Shown: piece by piece, positions 24,901-30,446 of the stretch
How positions within the stretch are numbered: position 1 is the first letter of the stretch
Layout: each line of letters begins with the position of its first letter
Assembly (NCBI GenBank): GCA_036768485.1
Contig: JAVLUZ010000721.1
Span: 83,501 to 147,500 of the forward strand
Direction: 5' to 3'
Length of the DNA stretch: 64,000 nt
Origin: Mermis nigrescens
Taxonomy: Eukaryota > Nematoda > Enoplea > Mermithida > Mermithidae
The notes under the pieces: generated by a model
The model's database searches: none
Told to the model about the DNA's origin: nothing
The model's input: only the letters and a program-made list of their open reading frames with translations
Position numbers and translations under genes: made by a program

Positions 24901-27900
24901 TGAAACAGCTTTATCTTGGTAAAGTTGTGAAGGATCGAGTGGGAAAGTTCATGCATATGGAGTCGAAAGTTGATTACTGTTCTGGAGAAATAGTATCGAG
25001 AAATTTGCACTTGATTTTAAATGAAGTAGGATATAATACACGATTTTCTGAAAATCTATTATGTTTAATGCTGATGCAATTGAGGCAGTGCGATGAAGCT
25101 GCGAGTTATCATATGGATTTTTATATCAACGAAATCCGAAATACCGAGGCTTGATCTTGATCAATAAAAAATCAACCGGTGCGCATTGCGTTATGAAAAA
25201 ATAAGCATTAGACCTTTTTTGCATGATTCTTGAAAGTCGGTTTCTGGAGAAGGCCTATCATTTCGTGACACCCTGTATAATGAAAAAATCGCGTTTAAAA
25301 AGGCAAAACTGTCAAATTTACTAGCGTTTCGCGCTGATTATCGTGCTATTTTTCTAACGGAACCCCCAGCATTGAGCTCAAACAGCTAGAATATTCTAGT
25401 GCTTCATATAGTTGAGTAATTTGCAGTTTGTCCCTTAAAAGCCTAAGCTCGGATCGTATTAAGGCATATCTACATAGCAAAACTGTTTTTTTAAATCTGA
25501 TGATTTTTTGTCTTGATTTCCTTCCCAATGCGTCAAAATTGCTGCTCGCAAATTAAGTTTGTTTTTATGTTTTAAGCGCTTATCAATAAAAAGGCCACGA
25601 AATTCTTTCCGTAAATAATAATGTTAAAAATTCCTAAGTGATAAATTTTTCCATTTTTTACCGAAAATTAGAATCCGGATCCGGATAAATCGAAACTGAA
25701 GACGCGTTTCATTACTTACGCCAAGCACCAAAAATTTAACATTTTTTAGCCAGAAAATCGCTTAAACCGCTTAAATCAGTATCTTTTCTGCGATTTTTTG
25801 AATATCCGAAAAATTTGGGTGTGGAATTATTTGTGTGGGGGCTGAACGCTATAGGCGGGCGGTACCAATGTTTTGGGGGGTGCAAGATTTTTTCAAAGGT
25901 CAAAAAATGGCCTTAAAATGGTGGTACGGTGAAAAACACCGTTAATCAACGTTTCTCATCGAGCACTATCCATTGGCAACAAAAAAATTGCGAAAAAAAA
26001 CAAAAAAAAATTTCAAAAATTTATTTCTGGGGAATTCTGAAGGGTGCATACCCAAAACCCCTACGCCCAGGTGTGGTGGTAATGCCTCCCAATAAAGGGG
26101 TAAGCCAAGCAGTTGCTGCCCGGGGGTTTTGAGCGGACGGAACGTTTTTTGCATCCTCTTCGAGGACAAAAGCAGTAATAATGTTTAAATTTTTCCGGAA
26201 TTTCGCGCCGGATTAATACTGTTATTTACGTTTTTACTCAAAAAGCGTCAAAATTGATCAATTTCGATATTTTTCAGTGATAAGAGCATCATCAAATTCA
26301 GTCAAAACTCAAAATGGACTAAAAATGCTTGGATAATGCGTCTTTACCTCGAAGCAGCATTTTATACGTTGTTTTGACCATTTTCGCAGTTTGAATAGCA
26401 AAAAACTTCGCGGCCACTAAATTTACTTGTTTGGATTTGGAGGATTTCACCCCGCCCGTCTTCCTCCTGTCGGCCCTGACCTTGTGCATCTATGGGAAAC
26501 TGCTCATGTTATGGTTTTTTGATGTAGCCGTGACCTTTCGTTCACGGCATGGGCGGTGTGAGAAGGATCGGCCGGAGATCTTTATTGAGCCAAAATGGCC
26601 TCAGAAACTGGTGTAAATGCTTAAATAATTTAGTTTCTAATCGCTGTGACACTCTTACAAAAGATTTTTCACTTTTATTAATTTTCTGTTTTTTGTCTTC
26701 CACGGAAGATTCCTCATTCGTCTAAACTGGGGGTCTAGAAGAGACTCCCCACACGCATGTCTGGTTTGGATTCTTCAGACTGAACTCGGCCAGCGGAATC
26801 ATACACGCTCGTAGGGGTGAGAGGGGAGGTATTATTCGTCTTGGAAGGGTCAGACATCAACTAGAAAAACGAATACGTTAAGATTCAATTATGACCCTAC
26901 CAGGCACGTATCTCTGCGGAGAACGGAGTGGTCCGGACCACAGCTGGGCGTGGGGGCGGGTTTGGGGGTATGCACCCCCTCCTCCCCCGAGAAACCAAAA
27001 TACCACCCCAGAATTCAATTTTTGAAATTTTTTTGTTTTTTCGCAATTCTTTGATGCCAATGGATAGTGCTCGATGAGAAACATTGAAAAATGGTGTTTT
27101 TTAGCCATACCACAGTTTTTAAAGCCATTTTTAAACCTTTGAAAAATCTCGCATCCCCCAAAATCTTAGTGCTGCCCACGTATGGTCCGGTCCGGACCCC
27201 AGAAAATTCAGAAAAATCGAACGTTTTGCACGCTATTTTGTGCTATTTTTGGCTTTTTTAGGCTTGGTCCCCCAAAAATTGGTGTTGCCCCGCCCAATAG
27301 GACGGCCAGCTACATGCCTGGACCCTACTAGCAGTAATACGTGGTTCGTTCCGATATAGGAATTTTTGACAACGTCTTTGAGATTGAAAATAATATTTTA
27401 TCATTGCGAAAAATTATCTCTATATTTTTCAAATAATTGAAAAACTCCTTTCTGAATGTTTCCTGGTTGTTCGATCCGACTATACATATATGTACATACA
27501 GGGGCGTACGCAGGATTTTCAAAGGGGGTGGGCGGTCCAAAATTGGTGACGCTATATTTCGGTATATGTTCGCTGGTGCACAAAACAGCGCATTTTCTGA
27601 TGTTTCCGAACACGCTCCATCTATTAAGTTCATAAAATTCAAACTTGCTGACAAAAAATTTTGTTTCTATTTTAATTTGCTATCAAAAATGACGATTTTG
27701 CGGCCGCGCTTGAGACGGGATTATTGAAGATAGTGATCCTACGGCGCGCTAAGCGCCGAAATTTTCAAGGTTTCTTGATAAAAAGATGCCTATTTCCTTC
27801 ATTTTCCATGCAAATGCCCACATGTACATGATAATGCCCGAACTGCATTGCGGATGTTCTTAAGCTATACTGCAATGCGCGAGTTCTTCATTCATCCAAA

Positions 27901-28364
27901 ATTAACTGAAATTTATTCGTATCTTGAAATTTTATGCGTATGTGCTTTTTTGATTCTCCAAAAATAATTTAGTCGTAAAATTTTGAAGGCACAGGCATCG
28001 TTATGCGACTGGCGGTTACGAATCCTTAGCGCGAGAACTAAAAACTGAGCTCGAAAGTCTTTGGCAACGGAATTTGGGCCGCGACGATCGAGTCATTAGC
28101 GATCACGGCAAAGAGTCTCATTTGCCATTCTTGGATCACGATTTTGTGCTATTTTGCAATTCTTTGCCAATCGATTGCAAAGCGCGTCTGGACTTACCCC
28201 GCGGACTGGGCGAAAAATTGATTATTCGGCTAGCGCTGACGCATTTGGGTCTTCGCCAGTCGGCCCTAGTGCCCAAAAAGGCCATGCAATTTGGTTCCGG
28301 TTTGGCTAAATTAGAAAAGAGGAAGGAGAAAGGAAGCGACGTTTCTTCTAGAATTTTCTCTTGA
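3623..28364 (+). CDS. ASNSD1: Asparagine synthetase domain-containing protein 1 (gene span, 5 coding exons)
   Basis: Joining 3623-3909, 10138-10249, 14616-15103, 20959-21474 and 27995-28364 gives 591 codons including the stop; every junction keeps phase. The human protein is 643 residues. Order: an N-terminal class-II glutamine amidotransferase domain starting MCGICC (Cys2 would be the nucleophile after Met removal), RRGPD near residue 39 and NGEIF near 85; the ARDAFGQRS core in exon 3; then an asparagine-synthetase-type PP-loop domain with SGGVDS at about 329-334, [14 protein letters not shown] at the exon 4/5 join and [13 protein letters not shown] in exon 5. ASNSD1 is a poorly characterised asparagine-synthetase-like protein; the ammonia-transfer and ATP-pyrophosphatase roles are inferred from the domains. 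The introns (6.2, 4.4, 5.9 and 6.5 kb) are filled with transposons, yet the exons carry no stop codon. AATAAA lies at 28398. Confidence 0.92.
3910..4397. other. ASNSD1 intron 1, unique part
   Basis: Nothing recognised in this AT-rich stretch beyond the splice donor. Confidence 0.4.
4398..4590 (+). repeat. Family H repeat copy
   Basis: Starts GTGCATAGCATGGTCGATCTGGGGG and continues through AAATAGCATGAAAACTACG and TCTGATCAATTTGAAGCAC. The same order is seen at 22018-22200 and 41697-41942, so this is an interspersed family. The right end is unclear. Confidence 0.5.
4745..5510 (+). repeat. Family J repeat, interrupted by a family-C MITE
   Basis: About 600 bp of J sequence (AGCCGACACTATTTTTTGT at the left, TACAGTGTAATAC at the right), split by the family-C insertion at 4790-4958. 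The same sequence lies in reverse orientation at about 12075-14310. Here it keeps the uninterrupted TTAA (5164-5167) and the CGCGACCCGCATG site that are occupied in the other copy. Confidence 0.8.
4790..4958 (+). mobile_element. hAT-like MITE, family C
   Basis: A 169-bp insertion with TIR CAGGCACGTA / ATGTGCCTG and an exact 8-bp duplication TGTGCATA (4782-4789, 4959-4966). The uninterrupted target (a single TGTGCATG) is visible in the second J copy near 14255. Other copies: 17124, 26901, 40493 and 46407. Confidence 0.9.
5675..7115. repeat. Degenerate CCAA-type satellite, 1.4 kb
   Basis: Almost unbroken strings of CCAACCAA, CCAACTGGCCAAC and AACCAACCGG over about 1.4 kb, interrupted once at 6577-6783 by a foldback element. 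A small matching patch lies at 17446-17496. The Trp/Leu/Val/Gly-rich frames read from it are satellite artefacts. Confidence 0.9.
6577..6783. mobile_element. Foldback/MITE inserted in the satellite
   Basis: 207 bp; the ends GGATCTAGTATACAATTTAC and its reverse complement are perfect for 26 bp and continue imperfectly. The middle is an imperfect hairpin of TGTGTAATG / CATTACACA strings. Exact 8-bp duplications ATCTGGTC occur at 6569-6576 and 6784-6791. Confidence 0.9.
7116..9130 (+). repeat. Irregular array of units carrying the GGCGCTTCGCGCC hairpin
   Basis: Repeated units of very roughly 90-120 bp: AAA..CTGCAAAATTGAGC, then AAAAAG.TAAAAATG, then TTTTCGGCGCTTCGCGCC. Exact hairpins lie at about 7340, 8147 and 8230, with altered ones at 7193, 7425 and 8064. 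Units become hard to follow after about 8500. 7795-7856 resembles the end of family A. No gene. Confidence 0.6.
9478..10085 (-). repeat. Family L repeat, several units
   Basis: Three to four diverged units of about 150 bp built from GGCGAAAACTTG, GGCCTAAAATCGG, GACCTCCTCCC and TGTTACACGTATG-like blocks. The same units in opposite orientation occupy 11370-11970, with further pieces at 18735-19022 and 61740-61925. Confidence 0.7.
10138..10249 (+). CDS. ASNSD1: ASNSD1 coding exon 2 (112-nt exon)
   Basis: After the acceptor TTAATAG| the exon reads [15 protein letters not shown], then [22 protein letters not shown], which matches the family's DTQ..F..L..C....EIL.....GP..F.YY stretch of the glutaminase domain. 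The donor TATAGG|GTACGT is strong. A short exon between large repeat blocks, easily missed by ORF-length filters. The leading T completes an Arg codon with exon 1, which supports both boundaries. Confidence 0.85.
10285..10655 (+). repeat. Family K repeat
   Basis: Matches 59318-59690 block for block (ACTGACCC.CGCAAAAT, AAACGTTTTTAGCCCATTTT, TGACTATATTTTGTTAAACTT, GAAAGAACGAGCATTGTT). Reverse copy at 15173-15480. Contains a GGCGCTTGGCGCC hairpin variant. Confidence 0.7.
10684..10860. repeat. ACCCGAA-rich repeat patch
   Basis: Starts GGGATGCAACAAGTACCCGAA and contains about ten ACCCGAA / CCCGAAT strings. Resembles the subterminal sequence of some hAT-type elements (inference); no second end identified. 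Confidence 0.4.
11370..11970 (+). repeat. Family L repeat, inverted relative to 9478-10085
   Basis: About three units with GGCCAAAATGGCAAAAACA, TCGCCAAAAA, GGTCAAAATTTTCTGAC and TGTTACGTTTATGTCC blocks. Together with the opposite copy it brackets ASNSD1 exon 2. Confidence 0.7.
12373..13857. mobile_element. piggyBac-like non-autonomous element
   Basis: 1485 bp flanked by TTAA on both sides (12369-12372, 13858-13861); the homologous J copy has a single TTAA at 5164-5167. Ends are CCTTTTAGTG and CTCTAAAAGG, which fits the CC..GG termini and TTAA target of piggyBac elements. Internal copies of CCAACGTTCCC lie near 12385 and 13703, and an inverted copy (GGGAACGTTGG) near 12738. The longest frames (under 80 codons) do not resemble a transposase, so it is probably a non-autonomous derivative. 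Confidence 0.85.
13957..14156. mobile_element. hAT-like MITE, family I
   Basis: 200 bp; ends CAGGGGCGGATTTAG and ATCCGCCACTG; exact 8-bp duplication GTCGCAGG (13949-13956, 14157-14164). Very GC-rich edges (GGCGGCCGCCCCCC). A second copy is at 21706-21863, and a fragment at 33857-33904. Confidence 0.9.
14616..15103 (+). CDS. ASNSD1: ASNSD1 coding exon 3
   Basis: Encodes [20 protein letters not shown], the end of the glutaminase domain (family pattern RD.FGRRSLL), then [12 protein letters not shown] and a divergent linker ending in [17 protein letters not shown]. The end is set at GA|GTATGA (15104), which leaves phase 2 for exon 4; CA|GTTCTT at 15077 has the same phase and is an alternative. 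The start is uncertain. AAAG|AGCC (14616) keeps phase with exon 2 but inserts a few extra residues. TATAG|GAG (14633) would instead need exon 2 to end at 10239. Confidence 0.85.
15173..15480 (-). repeat. Family K repeat, reverse copy
   Basis: Reverse complement of the 10285/59318 sequence (GTGCTCGTTCTTT, ACAAAGTATAGTCAAAAAATG). It begins about 70 bp inside the intron after exon 3. Confidence 0.6.
15737..17060 (+). mobile_element. Family A copy split by the GC-rich family M element
   Basis: Begins CAGTGTTTTTTGTACAAGG at 15737, breaks at 15807 and resumes at 16684 with TACATACAAATTTTCGG, ATGGTACAGTAGCGATTT and GGCGCCAAGCGCC. This restores the order seen in the uninterrupted copies at 20016 and 22539. 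Confidence 0.8.
15808..16683. mobile_element. hAT-like element with long GGCCGGGGCC terminal inverted repeats, family M
   Basis: 876 bp between exact 8-bp duplications ACTTTGTA (15800-15807, 16684-16691). Each end is a GC-rich block of about 100 bp (CTAGAGCTGTGCCGGGGCC at the left; the reverse form ending GCACAGCTCT at the right) around an ordinary AT-rich core. A G-like MITE (16031-16270, CATGGGC..GCCCATG) is nested inside. No ORF of note. Confidence 0.85.
17124..17290 (+). repeat. Family C MITE, right end degraded
   Basis: CAGGCACGTAGCTGGCCG start, then GGGACTAAGCCCAAAAAGG and TCCGATTTTTCTGAATTTT. The right TIR is lost in a CCCCCCCCC / GGTGGCGCCAGAAAGCAC patch, followed by CCAA-type satellite at 17446-17496. 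Confidence 0.7.
17497..18734. other. ASNSD1 intron 3, mostly unique
   Basis: No coding signal or repeat family recognised. 17851-17985 is a long T/C-rich tract (CTTTTTTCTTTTCCTG and similar). Confidence 0.4.
18735..19022 (+). repeat. Family L fragment
   Basis: Contains GGTCAAAAAATTTTCTG, GGCCAAAAAACACC and CTGTTACATAG blocks like those at 11370-11970. Confidence 0.55.
19023..19929. other. ASNSD1 intron 3, unclassified
   Basis: Two GGCGC..AAGCGC hairpin variants (near 19412 and 19496). Otherwise nothing recognised; the 110-codon reverse frame here has no family resemblance. Confidence 0.35.
19930..20676 (+). mobile_element. hAT-like family D, short copy containing a family-A insertion
   Basis: Ends CAGAGGCGTAGCCAGG and GGCTACGTCTATG; exact 8-bp duplication GCGCTAAC at 19922-19929 and 20677-20684. 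Internally deleted relative to the 1.46-kb copies, with family-A sequence from 20016 to about 20345. Confidence 0.85.
20959..21474 (+). CDS. ASNSD1: ASNSD1 coding exon 4 (PP-loop of synthetase domain)
   Basis: After TCGAG| the exon reads [16 protein letters not shown], then [18 protein letters not shown] (ATP-binding PP-loop), [37 protein letters not shown] and [13 protein letters not shown]. All correspond in order to human ASNSD1. It ends AG|GTCTGT with two bases of an Arg codon. Clearly richer in GC than the introns. Confidence 0.92.
21706..21863. mobile_element. hAT-like MITE, family I, second copy
   Basis: CAGGCGGCGGATTTAG start and TTCGCCACTG end, flanked by CTGATGGC / CTCATGGC (7 of 8 identical). 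Confidence 0.8.
22018..22200 (+). repeat. Family H repeat copy
   Basis: ATAGCATGGCCGATCTGGG start, AAAACGGCGTTATT middle, CAAACCCCCAAATACGTG end, as at 41697-41942. Confidence 0.55.
22539..22984. mobile_element. hAT-like family A, monomeric copy
   Basis: 446 bp starting CGCGGTTTTTTTGTA and ending GTACAAAAAACACTG, with exact 8-bp duplication CTTTGAAA (22531-22538, 22985-22992). Carries GGCGCTCCGCGCC and GGCGCTTCGCGCC hairpins at about 22669 and 22763. Confidence 0.85.
22985..23985. other. ASNSD1 intron 4, largely unique
   Basis: No gene seen. One hairpin variant (GACGCGAAGCGCTGG near 23280). Small frames on both strands are not convincing. Confidence 0.35.
23994..24229 (+). mobile_element. 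hAT-like MITE, family B
   Basis: CATACGTGGGC / GCCCAGGTGTC ends; exact 8-bp duplication TTCCCGCC at 23986-23993 and 24230-24237. Confidence 0.9.
24275..25275. mobile_element. Mariner-like TIR element carrying an unidentified ORF
   Basis: Left AAGGGTGTCACGTAATGATA and right TATCATTTCGTGACACCCTG form a TIR of about 24 bp with three mismatches, between TA dinucleotides, as in Tc1/mariner elements. About 24308-24773 looks like a nested MITE/family-A mosaic with a GGCGTTTCGCGCC hairpin. The remainder is mostly the ORF at 24864-25154. Confidence 0.65.
24864..25154 (+). CDS. Unidentified 96-residue ORF inside the mariner-like element
   Basis: Open frame from 24864 (TAA just upstream) to TGA 25152-25154, reading [68 protein letters not shown]. 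Composition is protein-like and unlike the surrounding repeat frames; AATAAA follows at 25163. No family recognised and no clear start Met (first ATG in frame is the HM at about codon 30). It could be a captured host exon, a transposase remnant, or a nested small gene in ASNSD1 intron 4. Confidence 0.4.
   Translation, partial: DKLLQKRLSQVALKQLYLGKVVKDRVGKFMHMESKVDYCSGEIVSRNLHLILNEVGYNTRFSENLLCLMLMQLRQCDEAASYHMDFYINEIRNTEA
25846..26075 (+). repeat. Family B MITE, diverged left end
   Basis: GGGTGCAAGATTTTTTCAAAGG through GCACTATCCATTGGCAAC to CCCAGGTGTGG; left TIR not clear. Confidence 0.65.
26520..26768 (+). repeat. Family H-like repeat
   Basis: Ends with ACTGGGGGTCTAGAAGAGACTCC and ACGCATGTCTGGTTTGG, as in other H copies; the left edge is uncertain. 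Confidence 0.4.
26901..27320 (-). mobile_element. Family C MITE with a family-B MITE nested inside
   Basis: Outer ends CAGGCACGTA and TACATGCCTG with exact 8-bp duplication GACCCTAC (26893-26900, 27321-27328). The interior is interrupted at 26939-27184. Confidence 0.9.
26939..27184 (-). mobile_element. hAT-like MITE, family B, nested in family C
   Basis: CACAGCTGGGC / GCCCACGTATG ends, flanked by GTCCGGAC and GTCCGGTC (7 of 8 identical). Confidence 0.85.
27995..28364 (+). CDS. ASNSD1: ASNSD1 coding exon 5 (C-terminus)
   Basis: After GGCACAG| the exon reads [19 protein letters not shown], then [61 protein letters not shown] and ends SSRIFS-TGA. It matches the conserved C-terminal half of the synthetase domain. 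The end is shorter than in human, with a Lys/Glu-rich tail. Confidence 0.92.
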
Positions 28365-28397
28365 TGCCTCCGTTTGTTTTTTTTATATTTTAGTAGA

Positions 28398-28403
28398 AAT
28401 AAA
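28398..28403 (+). promoter_or_regulatory. ASNSD1: Likely ASNSD1 poly(A) signal
   Basis: AATAAA 34 bp after the stop codon. Confidence 0.55.
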
Positions 28404-29186
28404 TCGAATTTTTTATCCGTGATACACCGCGCAGCTGGCGCAGTTTGAAGCAGGAAGCGAAGAGCGCTCAACAAAATATTCAGCGAAACAATTTCCGCGA
28501 GTCACTTCTGCCGCTACACGTCAATTTTGTTCATTTCTCACTTTTATACCAAAAATTGTTTTTCATTAATTAATGAATTGTCTTTTACGGTCGGGGTCCT
28601 AGGGAAGACGTTCGAGCGCCCCCTTGCGGATCCGGAGCAGAGCCCGGAAAGTTTTGTGAAACGTACATTTTTAAGTTTAACATGGGGTTAAAATTTTCGC
28701 AAAATTTGCTTAATAACTATTTTCTCTGAATTCAGGCTAAAAGTAGTCAAGTTAATAAAAAATCTTTCTGGGTTTCCAAATGTCAATCTCATTATGTAGG
28801 TTTTTTATTTAAAAAGAAGTCAAGTCGTAGATCTTTTTCTATCGATAACAGTTTGAAGGTGCCTATAGAAAAACGTCTTTCGATCGCTAAATAGATTAGA
28901 GCAAGGTCACGCTATCGCCAATAAATATGAGCATAAATTAGGCGCGTGCATTAATTATAAGTTAGTCTGTTTCACATGACACGGTAATGGGCTACCGAAA
29001 ATAAATACAATTCCAGTTTATTGTTCAACAAGGAAGCACACATTAGGAGCTATAGGTAGGCACTTAGGTACCTATGAAAATATGAAAATATTTAGGACAG
29101 ATATTACCTATGTAGTTTAGAAATGCTAATCAAAGAAGCGCTTGCACACATCATCCCCAGGATTTGGTCGCCAAAAGCCTGACCAC
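28404..29186. other. Intergenic spacer
   Basis: Contains a fragment resembling the family-D interior (GCGGATCCGGAGCAGAGCCCGG near 28626) and a family-O end (AGTCTGTTTCACATGAC near 28964). No gene seen. Confidence 0.4.
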
Positions 29187-29421
29187 CATAAGTGGGCAGC
29201 ACCGAAATTCTGGGCGGGGGGGGTGAAAAAAATTTTTAAAGGTCAAAAAATGGTCTTATAAGTGGTCGTATGGCAAAAAACACCATTTTTCGACGTTTCT
29301 CATCAAGCTCTATCCAATGGCATCAAAAATTGCTAAAAAAGCAAGAAACATTTTTTTCTGGGAGGGGTATTTTGACTTCTGGGTGGCTGTATACCCCCCC
29401 AAACCCCCACGCCCATGTGTG
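29187..29421 (+). mobile_element. hAT-like MITE, family B
   Basis: CATAAGTGGGC / GCCCATGTGTG ends; exact 8-bp duplication CTGACCAC (29179-29186, 29422-29429). Confidence 0.9.
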
Positions 29422-29776
29422 CTGACCACTCTATATGAAATTAATTTAGGTAGCTCTGTGAAACTCTTTATATAAATTATTACCTTGAAGCCGCAAGTCA
29501 GCCAAAATTCTTCAAATTAAACCGCAAGGCTGAAACCCTTTTGTTTACATGCATGCCTATTAAAATTTAAATGAGTTTTGCTCGTTCAAAGTTCTATGAC
29601 CTAATTTTTTGGTCTCTTAGAACTTCGATTTGCTCACTAATGAAGTCCAATAAAATGTAATTCAGAAGTCTGAAAACTGGGCAGATCCGAAGACCCGCCA
29701 CTGGCCGGCGTTCGGTCGCTTGCGAGAGCCTAACCAGTGCTCAATTTCCTGAAAATTAGCGCCATTCAATCCGAAG

Positions 29777-29950
29777 ATGAAACGTCATCTCGACGGAGCG
29801 CAAAAAGGTGCAAAAGCTATAAATAGCCCATCCGAAGAGCGAAACGAGCTGACAGGAAAACAGATCCAAACAGCGAAACATGCTGACGGGAAAGCTATAG
29901 CAGCGCATGAGTTCGATGAGTGTGTATATGCACCGCACTTACAAAGAGAT
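29777..29950 (+). pseudogene. Possible hAT/TTF-zinc-finger transposase N-terminal remnant
   Basis: Frame begins MKRHLDGAQKGAKAINSPSE. Many hAT/ZMYM-type proteins start with a K-R-x-L-S-G-A-Q-K-R block, so this may be a decayed start. It runs into the downstream minisatellite. Weak evidence. Confidence 0.25.
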
Positions 29951-29959
29951 TTGTCGAAC

Positions 29960-30195
29960 TTAGGCCGGACTTCGATTTGCACATCATCGGAGTTCTATTA
30001 AAGATTTGTCGAACTTCGTCTCGAAGTTCGACGAACTTCGATGTGCATCCTATCGAAGTTCTATTAAAATTTTATCGTACTTCGATTAGCGTCTTATCGA
30101 AGTTCGACAGTCCTCTATAGAACTTCGATCAAACTTATTTATTGAACTTCTAAATGCGTGTAGAACTTCGAAACTTCTTCGAAGTTTTTCACTGA
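29960..30195. repeat. Minisatellite built on AACTTCGA / TCGAAGTT
   Basis: Three to four imperfect units of about 44 bp (ACTTCGATNNGCAT, ATCGAAGTTCTATTAAAATTT), each containing inverted TCGAAGTT motifs. Confidence 0.7.
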
Positions 30196-30219
30196 ACCAT
30201 GCATTAATACAAGACGCCC

Positions 30220-30440
30220 AATTACATAAGCCGCAAGAGCCTCCAAAACTTTTTATAATAACCCGTCGTTTCCGGGCTTAAGGAGCCTGATCAAGACATT
30301 TTTATCGAAAATTCGGAATCAGGGATCCGGAATGCTTATTGATCAAAACTATGAATATCATTTGTATTATCCAGTAAGAACTTTTCTTCCAAGCACACAC
30401 AGACACACGAACGGACAACTCAAAATTAATATTTATAGAT
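30220..30440 (+). repeat. Family P tail fragment
   Basis: GTCGTTTCCGGGCTTAAGGAGCC through TTATCCAGTAAGAAC, ACACACAGACACACG, and CAAAATTAATATTTATAG; same as 32945-33175 and 53230-53430. Confidence 0.7.
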
Positions 30441-30446
30441 TAGTAA

